Source of the DNA: Bacillus chungangensis
GTDB lineage: Bacteria; Bacillota; Bacilli; Bacillales; Bacillaceae_C
DNA: 64,000 nt
Direction of reading: 5' to 3'
Assembly: GCF_030812995.1 (NCBI RefSeq)
Contig: NZ_JAUSTT010000010.1
Coordinates: 62,001 to 126,000, forward strand
In this document: positions 7,341-16,105 of the stretch, piece after piece
How positions within the stretch are numbered: position 1 is the first letter of the stretch
Layout of the letters: each line of letters starts with the position of its first letter
Position numbers and translations under genes: made by a program
Notes under the pieces: model-generated
What the model saw: the letters and a program-made list of their open reading frames with translations, nothing else
Told to the model about the DNA's origin: nothing
Database searches by the model: none

Positions 7341-7727
7341 ATGAATTACTATGACGAACATTGGGAAAATGAATATAACCACTATAAAAAGTGGAAAGAC
7401 GATTATCCAAAAAAGAAACATAAAGACGATTGTCATTCTTGGAAACATCCTCGGAAAAAGAAAGAGGATAAAGATGAAAACGTTGTTGTTGCAGATCAAA
7501 ACAATACAAATACGACGAATCAATATGCTTTTGCTGAAGCAAATGGCGGCAATGCAGATGCTGCTATTAATGCCGCTATGTTTGCAGCAGAAAGAATTGT
7601 GAACGTCGCTGTCGGCGGTGATGCTGATGCTGTTGCCGTAAACAGAAACAAAACTTGTCAAACGAACAACGCTCAAAGCGGCGATGACAATGATGCTAGA
7701 ACGTGTATCAATAAAGATAAAAAATAA
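7341..7727 (+). CDS. Cassette protein B, unit 3 (unknown family)
   Basis: A 128-residue B paralogue. Compared with units 1-2 it has an insertion of about ten charged residues in the N-terminal third (K-K-K-H-K-D-D-C-H-S-W), while the C-terminal 80 residues are nearly unchanged. This contrast of a variable basic/His-rich arm and a constant Asn/Ala/Gly core holds throughout the family. AAGGAGATG precedes the ATG. Gene C follows after 58 bp. Confidence 0.8.
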   Translation: MNYYDEHWENEYNHYKKWKDDYPKKKHKDDCHSWKHPRKKKEDKDENVVVADQNNTNTTNQYAFAEANGGNADAAINAAMFAAERIVNVAVGGDADAVAVNRNKTCQTNNAQSGDDNDARTCINKDKK

Positions 7728-7785
7728 TGGATAAAACGATCATGTAAATGTCTATCAATGCAACCCTCCAATAGAAAGGAGTGAA

Positions 7786-8136
7786 ATGGTGAGTGAAAAG
7801 AGCAAGTATACTAAATTAGCAGAGCTAGGTATTCCAGAGGACATAATAGAGAAAGTGGAAGAGGCACCAACACCTTCTGTTCATTCGAGCGCCCAAGGGG
7901 GTAAAGGTGGACGTGCAATCAGTCTCACTTATGTCGATAACTATTCTGCTTTGCTTCTCGTTTATACCTTCCTCCTTCATCTCTTGGATCATGATAAAAA
8001 CAATGAAAAAGGAGAAACTGCATTATTAAACGAGTCTCTCCTCTCTACGCTGCAAACAGCAATGAAAGAACAACAGGCTTATCGAAAATCTTTCCTAGAT
8101 GCAGTGGATTTGTTAAATGATTTAAAAACAGAATAA
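7786..8136 (+). CDS. Cassette protein C, unit 3 (unknown family)
   Basis: A 116-residue protein of an unrecognised family. Residues 1-27 are charged and helical (L-A-E-L-G-I-P-E-D-I-I-E-K). Residues 29-44 form a Ser/Gly-rich linker (T-P-S-V-H-S-S-A-Q-G-G-K-G-G). Residues 46-68 are strongly hydrophobic (L-L-L-V-Y-T-F-L-L-H-L-L), too irregular for a confident membrane helix. The rest is helical and polar. AAAGGAG lies only 4 nt before the ATG; the GTG one codon later (7789) is better spaced and may be the real start. Confidence 0.75.
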   Translation: MVSEKSKYTKLAELGIPEDIIEKVEEAPTPSVHSSAQGGKGGRAISLTYVDNYSALLLVYTFLLHLLDHDKNNEKGETALLNESLLSTLQTAMKEQQAYRKSFLDAVDLLNDLKTE

Positions 8137-8160
8137 CAATCTTCCTTTTTTATATCATTC

Positions 8161-8187
8161 CCCACCTATGGCCGTTCAGTAGGTGGG
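8161..8187 (+). terminator. Terminator hairpin, array unit 3
   Basis: CCCACCTA (8161-8168) pairs perfectly with TAGGTGGG (8180-8187), then AT-rich sequence. Between this hairpin and the next promoter at 8475 I see no gene or dispersed repeat. Confidence 0.65.
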
Positions 8188-8474
8188 ATTATTTACGTTT
8201 TTTAGGAAGTGTTAAATTTCAATGCCCTTGAGAACTACATGTTTACTGACGAATAAGTCTTATCCTATAAACGAAAGTCATAGAAGGGCTAAACTGTTTC
8301 GCCTAAATGCGGATAAAAATTAACATTCGATTATTTTGAATACTGGCAATTTGGCAAAGGTGAATCATCGATTTAATTACAATATAGTTAAAAAATAATG
8401 TGAAATAGCGGATGGATACAGCTATTTACTTAGAATTTTATAAAATATGCGAATTTCCTAAGATAAGAGCGTAA

Positions 8475-8502
8475 ACAGTTTGTTCAATCTCCCCATACAG
8501 TA
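8475..8502 (+). promoter_or_regulatory. Sigma-K-type promoter, array unit 4
   Basis: AC at 8475-8476, 17 bp, CATACAGTA at 8494-8502, 28 bp before gene A. Confidence 0.7.
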
Positions 8503-8529
8503 TAGAGAAAGTAAGGAGGTGAAGGCGAA

Positions 8530-8865
8530 ATGGTTAAGAAATCAAATGGAGATTTTAAAATAAACTCTTTTGGGAATGACTCTAACATTAAAAAAGAACA
8601 AATGAATGAGTTCCTTGGTCAGCTGAATCACGGACTGGGAAAAATGATGAACAAAATTAACGGCAATTTACATCGGGTGATGGAAGATGTGAATGCTGAT
8701 AACTTGATGGAAAAAAATAGCGTTGAAAAAACAAAATTAAAAAAAGTACTAAAGGATCGTCCGGTAGTAGAAACCTTAAAACAAGATGGGAAAATTAAAG
8801 TGAATTTGGATGGAGAAACATTATTAGAATTTGATTTGCCCAATGTAGAAGACCTAAAAAAATGA
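8530..8865 (+). CDS. Cassette protein A, unit 4 (unknown family)
   Basis: A 111-residue A paralogue, shorter than units 1-3 because the N-terminal Asn-rich segment has lost about eight residues (N-G-D-F-K-I-N-S-F-G-N). The helical middle and the C-terminal block R-P-V-V-E-T-L-K-Q-D-G-K-I-K-V-N-L-D-G-E are retained. Preceded by AAGGAGGTGAAGG. Confidence 0.8.
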   Translation: MVKKSNGDFKINSFGNDSNIKKEQMNEFLGQLNHGLGKMMNKINGNLHRVMEDVNADNLMEKNSVEKTKLKKVLKDRPVVETLKQDGKIKVNLDGETLLEFDLPNVEDLKK

Positions 8866-8959
8866 TAATCAAAAACAAACGAATCGTCTCGTATAAATAA
8901 TAAAGCAGAAGATAAATATTTATTCATCATCTATTAGTATCTAAGGAGGTGAAAAAATA

Positions 8960-9355
8960 ATGAATTACTATGACGAACATTGGAAAGATGATGACCACTT
9001 TAAAAAATGGAAGGACGAATATCATCACGATCCAAAAAGGAAATATAAAGACGAAAGTCATTGCTGCATGCCCCCTCATGAAAAGCACGATTTTGATCAT
9101 GATAAAAACAATGTTGCTGCAGATCAAAACAATACAAATACGACGGATCAATATGCTTATGCTGAAGCAAATGGCGGTGATGCCAATGCTACCCTCAATA
9201 CCGCTTTATTTATGGCTGAAAGCATTGTAAACGTTGCTGTCGGTGGTGATGCTGACGCTGTTGCCGTAAACAGAAACAAGACGTGTCAAACGAACAACGC
9301 ACAAAGTGGTGATGATAATGATTCTAAAGCATGTACTAATAAAGATAAAAAGTAA
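8960..9355 (+). CDS. Cassette protein B, unit 4 (unknown family)
   Basis: A 131-residue B paralogue, the longest. The N-terminal arm is rich in His, Asp and Lys (D-D-H-F-K-K-W-K-D-E-Y-H-H-D) and carries a Cys-Cys pair. The core begins A-D-Q-N-N-T-N-T-T-D-Q-Y. Units 4 and 5 share F-M-A-E-S-I-V-N-V in place of F-A-A-E-R-I-V-N-V, marking them as a sub-branch. AAGGAGGTGAAAA precedes the ATG. Confidence 0.8.
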   Translation: MNYYDEHWKDDDHFKKWKDEYHHDPKRKYKDESHCCMPPHEKHDFDHDKNNVAADQNNTNTTDQYAYAEANGGDANATLNTALFMAESIVNVAVGGDADAVAVNRNKTCQTNNAQSGDDNDSKACTNKDKK

Positions 9356-9418
9356 ATGGAGAAAACAATCATGTAAATGTCTATCAATGTAAACGTCCAA
9401 TAGAAAGGAGTGAAATGG

Positions 9419-9766
9419 TTGAGCGAAAAAAGCAAGCATATTGAATTAGCAGAGCTAGGTATTCCAGAGGACATAATAGAGAAAGTGGAAAAGGCACCAA
9501 CACCTTCTGTTCATTCGAGTGCCCAAGGAGGTAAAGGCGGACGTGCAATTAGTCTCACTTATGTTGATAATTATTCTACTTTACTGCTCGTTTACACCTT
9601 CCTCCTCAATCTCTTAGATCGTGATAAACATAATGAAAAAGAAGAAACTGCATTATTAAACGAGTCTCTCCTCTCTACACTGCAAACAGCAATGAAAGAA
9701 CAACAGAATTATCGAAAATCTTTCCTAGATACAGTGAGTTTGTTAAATGATTTAAAAACAGAATAA
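9419..9766 (+). CDS. Cassette protein C, unit 4 (unknown family)
   Basis: About 115 residues, closely similar to unit 3 C throughout, with the TPSVHSSAQGGKGGRAI linker and hydrophobic L-L-L-V-Y-T-F-L-L-N-L-L. The ATG equivalent to that of unit 3 is out of frame here. I chose TTG at 9419, 8 nt after AAAGGAG, which gives a start M-S-E-K-S-K. GTG at 9410 is also in frame but overlaps the ribosome site. Confidence 0.7.
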   Translation: MSEKSKHIELAELGIPEDIIEKVEKAPTPSVHSSAQGGKGGRAISLTYVDNYSTLLLVYTFLLNLLDRDKHNEKEETALLNESLLSTLQTAMKEQQNYRKSFLDTVSLLNDLKTE

Positions 9767-9785
9767 CAATCTTCCTTCTTTATGC

Positions 9786-9812
9786 CCCACCTATGGTCGA
9801 TCAATAGGTGGG
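9786..9812 (+). terminator. Terminator hairpin, array unit 4
   Basis: CCCACCTA (9786-9793) pairs with TAGGTGGG (9805-9812). Nothing gene-like is seen between here and the unit 5 promoter at 10060. Confidence 0.65.
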
Positions 9813-10059
9813 ATTACTTGCGTTTTTTTAGAAAGTGTTAGAATCTAACTCCTGAAAACAGATATATTTTTACTCAATATACTTTGTCTTCATCCTATAA
9901 CTAAGTTATGTTGTCTAAATAGTTCCATTAAATGTGAATAAAGTTTTTCCATTAGATCATCTTGAATCTAGACTAAAACAATGGGAATCTAGCGGATGGG
10001 GACAGCTATTTATTTCGAATTCTATTAAAATATGCGAATTTCCTAAGATAAGAGCGTAA

Positions 10060-10087
10060 ACAGTTTATTCAACTCTTCCATACAGTA
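10060..10087 (+). promoter_or_regulatory. Sigma-K-type promoter, array unit 5
   Basis: AC at 10060-10061, 17 bp, CATACAGTA at 10079-10087, 27 bp before gene A. Confidence 0.7.
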
Positions 10088-10114
10088 TAGAGAAAGTAAG
10101 GAGGTGAAGGAGAA

Positions 10115-10447
10115 ATGGTGAAGAAGTCAAATGGAGATTTTAAAATAAACTCATTTCAGAATGAATCTGACCTTAGTGAAGAACAAATGAGGGAACTACT
10201 TAATCAGCTAAATCTTGGATTAGGAAATATCATGAATAAATTAAGCAGTAATATACAACAGACGATAGAAAATGTAAATCTTGAAGATTTACTAGCAAAT
10301 AATAACCTCATTGACAAAGCAAAACTAAACAATGTATTAAAGGAGGATCATCCGGTAGTAGAAGCTATCGAAGAAGATAAGAAAATAAAAGTTAAGTTTG
10401 ATGGAAAAACAATATTAGATATAGATTTATCCAGTTTAGATCTCTAG
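10115..10447 (+). CDS. Cassette protein A, unit 5 (unknown family)
   Basis: A 110-residue A paralogue and the most divergent copy. The C-terminal block reads H-P-V-V-E-A-I-E-E-D-K-K-I-K-V, losing the otherwise fixed T-L-K-Q-D-G. The helical middle is L-N-Q-L-N-L-G-L-G-N-I-M. The frame is intact and the promoter and AAGGAGGTGAAGG site are conserved, so it is probably still expressed but under weaker constraint or diverging in function. Confidence 0.75.
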   Translation: MVKKSNGDFKINSFQNESDLSEEQMRELLNQLNLGLGNIMNKLSSNIQQTIENVNLEDLLANNNLIDKAKLNNVLKEDHPVVEAIEEDKKIKVKFDGKTILDIDLSSLDL

Positions 10448-10546
10448 AAAATGATGATAAAAAACAAACGAATCGTCTCGTACAAACGCCAAAGCAGAAG
10501 ATAACACTCAATCATAATCTATTAATAACTAAGGAGGTGAAAAATA

Positions 10547-10936
10547 ATGACCTACTATGATGAATATTGGGAAGAGGATCATGGCCATTATAAAAAATGG
10601 AAAGACGATAATTACCATCCAAAAAAGAAATGTAAAGATGATTGCCCTTGCCGCAAACACCCTCGTAAAAAGAAAGATAATGATGAAAACACTGTTACTG
10701 CAGATCAAAACAATACAAATACGACGAATCAATATGCTTATGCTGAAGCAAATGGCGGTGATGCCAATGCTACTATCGAAGCCACTATGTTTATGGCTGA
10801 AAGTATTGTAAACGTTGCTGTCGGTGGTGATGCTAACGCTGTTGCTGTAAACAGAAACAAGACGTGTCAAACGAACAACGCACAAAGCGGTGATGACAAT
10901 GATTCTAAAGCTTGTATTGATAAAGATAAAAAATGA
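10547..10936 (+). CDS. Cassette protein B, unit 5 (unknown family)
   Basis: A 129-residue B paralogue. The N-terminal arm has a Cys-x3-Cys-x-Cys cluster (C-K-D-D-C-P-C) not present in units 1-3. The core with A-Y-A-E-A-N-G-G-D-A-N-A and V-A-V-G-G-D-A-N-A-V-A-V is intact. It starts M-T-Y-Y-D-E-Y instead of M-N-Y-Y-D-E-H. AAGGAGGTGAAAA precedes the ATG. Confidence 0.8.
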   Translation: MTYYDEYWEEDHGHYKKWKDDNYHPKKKCKDDCPCRKHPRKKKDNDENTVTADQNNTNTTNQYAYAEANGGDANATIEATMFMAESIVNVAVGGDANAVAVNRNKTCQTNNAQSGDDNDSKACIDKDKK

Positions 10937-10973
10937 TAGATAACAATGAAAACGTCCAATAGAAAGAAGTGGA

Positions 10974-11323
10974 ATGGTTGAGCGAAAGAGCAAGCATACT
11001 GAATTAGCAGAGCTAGGTATTCCAGAGGACATAATAGAGAAAATTGCAAATGCACCAACACCATCTGTTCATTCGAGCGCCCAAGGGGGTAAAGGCGGAC
11101 GTGCAATCAGTCTCACTTATGTAGATAACTATTCTATCTTGCTGCTCGTATATACATTCCTCCTCAATCTCTTGGATCGTGACAACAACAATGAAAAAGG
11201 AGATGCTTCATTATTAAATGAGTCTCCCTCTCTACGCTGCAAGAAGCAATGAAAGAACAACAAGTATATCGAAAGGCTTTCCTATATGAATTAAATCTGT
11301 TAAATGATTTAAAAACAGAATAG
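10974..11323 (+). pseudogene. Frameshifted cassette gene C, unit 5
   Basis: The frame opens M-V-E-R-K-S-K and matches intact C proteins to about residue 84 (L-L-N-E-S). A one-base deletion near 11224 (GAGTCTCCCTCTC against GAGTCTCTCCTCTC) then shifts it to an early stop at 11252. The rest of gene C continues in another frame to TAG at 11321-11323. The ribosome site is also weakened (AAGAAGTGG instead of AAGGAGTGA). Either a 92-residue truncated protein is made or the gene is dead. Confidence 0.8.
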
Positions 11324-11347
11324 AAAACTTCCTCCTCTCTTAATAAA

Positions 11348-11374
11348 CCCACCTATGATTGGTCAATAGGTGGG
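11348..11374 (+). terminator. Terminator hairpin, array unit 5
   Basis: CCCACCTA (11348-11355) pairs with TAGGTGGG (11367-11374), marking the end of the array. Confidence 0.65.
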
Positions 11375-11471
11375 TTACCTTATAGATGATTTACTCTCTC
11401 TTACATGGCTTCATGTATAGTAGAAAAACACTTTCCTTTGCTTTTTCTATAAATTTATAAGTCTAATATAT

Positions 11472-12308
11472 TTACTCCCCTGTTTCGACCGGATTCTCTT
11501 CATATGAAATCCAGTCTGAATAACTTCCAATATAAAGCTTCACATTTTCATAGCCAGCTGCTTTTAGAGCAAGCACATTGGGTGCAGCTGAAACGCCTGA
11601 ACCACAGTAGACGATAATTGGCTCTGTTTTTGAAAATGCCGAAAAACGCTGTGCTTGCAGTTCTACATTTTTCCACTTTCCTCCTTCTATTGCTTCCATC
11701 CATACAATGTTGCACGCTGTTGGGATATGACCAGGGATTCGGTCTATCGGTTCCTCTAAACCTAAAAACCGTTCACGTGCTCGTGAATCAATAAGTGCTG
11801 CGCCGCCTACTTCCGTCACTTTCTTAACCAAATCAAAGTTGGCAAGCATCGTTGATTGCACATTTATCTTGAACGATACAGCTTGAGGATTTGGAATTTC
11901 TGTAGTAATTGGAAAATTTGCGTTTTTCCATTCTTGGTATCCCCCATCCAATATAAAAACACTTGGATGTCCAAGATAAGTAAGCAGCCACCAACAACGA
12001 GCAGCAAAGCAGCCTTCTCCCCCATCGTAGACAATGACTGGCTTCTTATTATCAATTCCCGCTTTTTCAATCACCGCTTTGAATACACGTAGATCAGGAA
12101 GCGGATGTCTGCCTCCATGAGACTGCACTTTACCAGATAATTCTTTTTCGAGATCAAGATAGACAGCGCCTGGGATATGATCTTGTTCATATGCCTCTCT
12201 GCCTGCATTTGGACTGCCTAGTTGAAAACGACAATCGATTACACAAACAGATGCAGTGCCAAGCTGTTCCCTTAGCCATTCTTTTTCCTTTATATATTTC
12301 ATCATCAC
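11472..12308 (-). CDS. Sulfurtransferase, 3-mercaptopyruvate type
   Basis: Tandem rhodanese-fold protein of 278 residues. The N-terminal inactive domain ends near residue 135 and the C-terminal domain carries the persulfide-forming Cys235 in CGSGVSA. That loop resembles the CGSGVTA of 3-mercaptopyruvate sulfurtransferases more than the CRxGx(R/T) of thiosulfate enzymes. It would move sulfane sulfur from 3-mercaptopyruvate or a similar donor to thiol acceptors in the cytoplasm. The first codon is GTG in a GTG-ATG-ATG run after AAGGATGTG; the exact start is uncertain by one or two codons. It lies just downstream of dynA on the same strand. Confidence 0.87.
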   Translation of the reverse strand: MMMKYIKEKEWLREQLGTASVCVIDCRFQLGSPNAGREAYEQDHIPGAVYLDLEKELSGKVQSHGGRHPLPDLRVFKAVIEKAGIDNKKPVIVYDGGEGCFAARCWWLLTYLGHPSVFILDGGYQEWKNANFPITTEIPNPQAVSFKINVQSTMLANFDLVKKVTEVGGAALIDSRARERFLGLEEPIDRIPGHIPTACNIVWMEAIEGGKWKNVELQAQRFSAFSKTEPIIVYCGSGVSAAPNVLALKAAGYENVKLYIGSYSDWISYEENPVETGE

Positions 12309-12362
12309 ATCACATCCTTCTTTACTTCTAATTATATCAATATCTAACTAATTATTTTCATG

Positions 12363-15300
12363 CTAATTGTTCATTTTTTCCGTTATTAAATCGTAGACTT
12401 TCACCCATTCATCAACATTTTCAGTTTTCACTAAAGCATCCAACCAGCCTGCAAACTGTTCTGTACAATCAGCCTTCATTCCAACAATCAACTGTTGAAA
12501 TGCATGTTCAATCATTGTTTCATAGTGAGCCGTTATCATTGTCGACTGTTCCTCTAAATAAGCATCTGCCAAGGGCGATAATAACTGCTCTAAATCTGCT
12601 TGCATATATTGCTTTTCATTTTTTTCAAAAAAAGACTTCGCGTTTTTAAAATACTTGAAAGACTGTTCTAAAGGCTGCAAGGCAATGTTTGTAAAAGCTG
12701 GTGGGAACGACGGCGTCTCTATGCTTTCCATTTCAAAAGCTGTAAACGTTAAATGATCTTGAATTGCTTGTAGTTCTTTTTCATATTGAATAAATTGCTG
12801 CTGCATCATCGTTTGGATAAGCTTTTCGATACGTAAAGAGGTTGCACGCAGTTCTTGTGAGAATTCAAAACCAAATGATGTTAAAAGCTCCGTAAGTGCT
12901 GATCTTAACGCCTGCTTATGACTAGTTTGCAACACGGAAGGGTTAAAAGCTTCTCTAAAAAAATCAGGAAAACGATAAAAGGCCCGCTGCTTTATATAAA
13001 AAATTAATTCCTGTAATTCCTGCTGCATCTTTGCAGCAAGGAGTGAAATAGACATCTGTTCTAATCTATTTATAACCGCGCTTTGCTTTTGCTGCAGGAG
13101 TGCCCGTTTCAACTCTTTCTGTTCCTGGCTTTCATTTGCTGCAGCAATATATGTTTCCAACATCGATAAACCACGATGAATTTCTGCTTCGGCAGATTGA
13201 ATGGCCATGTCTGTCAAATCTTTTTCTAAAAAAGGATAGAATGATTGCTCAAATGATGCTAACTGTGATTCGGCCCTTGTTTTTTCATTTAAGGCTAACA
13301 AACTTGATACGCCGAAAAGCCGTGGAAAGCGAATGCCGTAAGACGATAGCTGTTCATTTACATATGTGAGCACTGCTGTTAGATCATCTTGCGATTCCGC
13401 TAAATCAATTGCATTTATAATAAAGAACATTTTATCGAGCTCAAACGCATCCTTCACTCGCCCCAGCTGCATCAAAAATTCGCGATCAGCCTTTGAAAAG
13501 GCGTGATTATAATAGGTAACAAATAAAATTGCATCTGCATTTTTTATATATTCAAAAGCAACATCTGTATGCCTAGCATTGATAGAATCCGCTCCAGGTG
13601 TGTCCACTAACGTAATACCTTTTTTCGTCAATGGAGAATCATAGTACAAATCAATTGCTTCGACAAAACAAGATTGTGATTCATGAGCAACAAAGCCTTG
13701 GAATTGTTCAAGATTTGCAACGATCGTTGTACCAAGCTTTTTTCCGAATTGAAGGTAACCACTGTGAAATGCTTGTAAAAAGGCCAAGTGAACCTTTTCC
13801 TTCCCTTCAACGTTATGTTGATTTAGTATCGTTGGCACTTTCTCATAAGCTTCGGATAATGTATAGCAATCCATTTGAAACAGTTGAAGCGACCGTCTTA
13901 AATCCTCTAACATTTGTGCTTCTGATTTCAAATGTACTGCTGCCGTTCCGTGGATATATGTTTGATTTGGCGGACAAATACGGTTAATTGCCGCAGTCGT
14001 CGGGTTTGGTGATACAGGCAGCACTTTTTCTCCTAAAAGTGCATTAGCAAAAGACGATTTACCTGCACTAAATGCACCAAAAAGCGATATCGTGAAGGCT
14101 TGGTTTTTTAATCTATCGAGCTTTTGAATTAAATGTGCCGTTAAGCGCTGAAAACCATTGATATGATTGAATAAAGAAACGGCTTCTTCTAATACATTTA
14201 CCACCTTCGAAAGCGGTACTCTATTTGTTTGCTCACTCATATCATCAATTTCTCTAACAATTGCAAGCTGTTTCTCCTTATGCTGTTGTGTATCATGCTG
14301 TTCTTCAGTAAAAATTCTAATGTTTTGCTTTTCTTTGCGCCATTCTGCTTGCATTGCTTCATATGCTTTTGCAGCCTCAGTTTGAGTTGGTGAATAATTT
14401 CTTTTTTCTTGCCACAAGCATGCTATTTCTTGTAGCGAACGAATCGCATTCGCTGCTGGCTGTATTCTAATTAGCTCAGTATCTAATTGCTGTATTTTTA
14501 TCGCTATTTGTGATTCTAACAGTGCCAGCGCCTTTTCTTTCAGTTCATCGCTTTTCCGGATTGCTAATTGCAGCAGCTGTCTTCTTACCTCTTCACAATA
14601 GTGCAGTACGTATTCTCCACTTATTCGTGCACCTTGCTTTACCGCACTTTCCAATAAGTCCTTTTTCACTTCTACCCTCAACTGCTGCGCTTCTACCTGC
14701 AGCTCCTCTTGATATATCCCTGCCTCCAGCAGCCTTTCAGAAACAAATTGTCTGAGGTGCCATTCCAGCTGTGATTCAACTTGCTTCTGCAAATCATCCA
14801 AGAATGCAGTTAAACGAGTTTCACGCTCTTGTTTAGTCTTCTTTTTTCCAAATAAGAAACCAACCTTAAAGTCAGGCTGGACACTTGTTAAATATTGCTC
14901 AGCCAGCTCTCTCGTTTGATATGGCATCAAATAGGCACTTTCTATCACTTGCAGGCGTTTTTCTTCAAAGCTTTTTTTCCAGATTGCACCTTTTTCTTCG
15001 AGCTCCTGTTTATCTGCTATTAACTGCTGTTCTTTCCATAGCAATTGTGATTTTTCTTCTTCATTACGTTTACCCAACAACTCCTCATATGGTGCTGCTT
15101 CCTCTTCCTCTTGATCTTGAAGCCATTTGCCATGCTCGCTTTCTAACCGTTTAAAAGCAGCTTGTACCGTTATTTTCATCCATTTTTCTTGCTGATGCAG
15201 TACAGAATTTACTAAACCTTTTACATCTTCGTACTGGTTATCGGGATGATTCGGCTCCTTCAAAGTTGTATAAAAAATGTCAACTGGAGCCACATTCCAA

Positions 15301-15983
15301 GAGGAAAAAGAGGTGTGAACTGACTGTTTGAATGTTTGAAAAGATAGCTCCTCTTCCCGGTGTTTATCAATTTGATTAATAATTAAGTATAGCTGCGCTC
15401 CATGTTCAAGCAGTTCCTTCGTATAGGTAAAATTCAGTTCGGATTGAACATGATTATAATCCATGACATAAAATACAATATCTGCCAAATGAATAGCAGA
15501 TTCTGTAGCAATTCGATGAGCGTCATCTGTAGAATCGACTCCTGGTGTATCCATTAGCGTAATACCTGCTGGAAGAGCAGTATGAACGTGCCCGATTTCA
15601 ATTTCGTTGACATCGCCATCTTTGCAATATTCCTTCACCTTTTGAAAATCATAAGGAGCTTCAAATCGAAGTGGTGCATCGTTATCGTAATAGACTGTTG
15701 CATACTCGTTTTCTGCCCGCTGAATGCGAACGAGATTAGCACTAGTCGGAATTGGGCTCGATGGTAAAATGTTACTCCCAATCAGTGTATTGATCATTGT
15801 AGACTTCCCTGCAGAAAAATGGCCGCTAAATGCAATAATAAGTGTATTTTCATGAAGCTTTTTCAATAACTTCTCCATCTTTTCCGCTCGCTCATTGTCG
15901 CCTACTACTCGAAAACGCTCATACATTTGAAGCGCTTTTTCTGTATACCTATTCGCTATCGTTAAATCCCTTATTGTCGTCAT
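12363..15983 (-). CDS. dynA: Double-headed dynamin-like GTPase DynA (YpbR)
   Basis: A 1206-residue fusion of two bacterial dynamin-like proteins in one chain. The first GTPase head has the P-loop GHFSAGKS at residues 54-61 and D-T-P-G-V-D-S near 150. The second has G-A-F-S-A-G-K-S near 635 and D-T-P-G-A-D-S near 800. Long helical stalk regions follow each head. In B. subtilis DynA tethers and fuses membranes at division septa and protects against phage and membrane-pore stress. Length and duplicated layout match that protein. Both P-loops are intact, so both heads should bind GTP. Confidence 0.94.
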   Translation of the reverse strand: MTTIRDLTIANRYTEKALQMYERFRVVGDNERAEKMEKLLKKLHENTLIIAFSGHFSAGKSTMINTLIGSNILPSSPIPTSANLVRIQRAENEYATVYYDNDAPLRFEAPYDFQKVKEYCKDGDVNEIEIGHVHTALPAGITLMDTPGVDSTDDAHRIATESAIHLADIVFYVMDYNHVQSELNFTYTKELLEHGAQLYLIINQIDKHREEELSFQTFKQSVHTSFSSWNVAPVDIFYTTLKEPNHPDNQYEDVKGLVNSVLHQQEKWMKITVQAAFKRLESEHGKWLQDQEEEEAAPYEELLGKRNEEEKSQLLWKEQQLIADKQELEEKGAIWKKSFEEKRLQVIESAYLMPYQTRELAEQYLTSVQPDFKVGFLFGKKKTKQERETRLTAFLDDLQKQVESQLEWHLRQFVSERLLEAGIYQEELQVEAQQLRVEVKKDLLESAVKQGARISGEYVLHYCEEVRRQLLQLAIRKSDELKEKALALLESQIAIKIQQLDTELIRIQPAANAIRSLQEIACLWQEKRNYSPTQTEAAKAYEAMQAEWRKEKQNIRIFTEEQHDTQQHKEKQLAIVREIDDMSEQTNRVPLSKVVNVLEEAVSLFNHINGFQRLTAHLIQKLDRLKNQAFTISLFGAFSAGKSSFANALLGEKVLPVSPNPTTAAINRICPPNQTYIHGTAAVHLKSEAQMLEDLRRSLQLFQMDCYTLSEAYEKVPTILNQHNVEGKEKVHLAFLQAFHSGYLQFGKKLGTTIVANLEQFQGFVAHESQSCFVEAIDLYYDSPLTKKGITLVDTPGADSINARHTDVAFEYIKNADAILFVTYYNHAFSKADREFLMQLGRVKDAFELDKMFFIINAIDLAESQDDLTAVLTYVNEQLSSYGIRFPRLFGVSSLLALNEKTRAESQLASFEQSFYPFLEKDLTDMAIQSAEAEIHRGLSMLETYIAAANESQEQKELKRALLQQKQSAVINRLEQMSISLLAAKMQQELQELIFYIKQRAFYRFPDFFREAFNPSVLQTSHKQALRSALTELLTSFGFEFSQELRATSLRIEKLIQTMMQQQFIQYEKELQAIQDHLTFTAFEMESIETPSFPPAFTNIALQPLEQSFKYFKNAKSFFEKNEKQYMQADLEQLLSPLADAYLEEQSTMITAHYETMIEHAFQQLIVGMKADCTEQFAGWLDALVKTENVDEWVKVYDLITEKMNN

Positions 15984-16052
15984 GTTGCTTCCATTCTCCC
16001 TGTCATATTAATATGCTCCTATTTTACCTGAATTCACTGATTTTTCCTATCA

Positions 16053-16085
16053 TAAAAAAAACGCCCGCTTCATAAGCGAACGTTT
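16053..16085 (-). terminator. Intrinsic terminator of the 53-residue membrane protein gene
   Basis: On the minus strand AACGTTCGCTT pairs with AAGCGGGCGTT with two mismatches and is followed by eight T residues. It lies about 20 bp after the stop at 16106 and just upstream of dynA. Confidence 0.75.
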
Positions 16086-16105
16086 TTAAGTTTCATTTGG
16101 ATAGA

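Larger units (their letters stand above)
3500..11374 (+). repeat. Five-unit tandem array of a sigma-K-driven A-B-C gene cassette
   Basis: Five head-to-tail units start at gene A positions 3587, 5309, 6893, 8530 and 10115, a period of about 1.6-1.7 kb. Each unit carries, in order, a conserved upstream block (ATATGCGAA, then CCTAAGATAAGAGCGTAAACAG), a sigma-K-type promoter, gene A, an 86-99 bp gap, gene B, gene C or its remnant, and a CCCACCTA/TAGGTGGG-type hairpin. Units 1 and 2 resemble each other most, as do units 4 and 5, which suggests stepwise duplication. Copies of the dispersed repeat lie before unit 1 and after units 1 and 2. Confidence 0.9.

Noticed and set aside
13631-13987. 118-codon plus-strand frame inside dynA
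   Set aside because: Antisense shadow of the intact double-dynamin gene.
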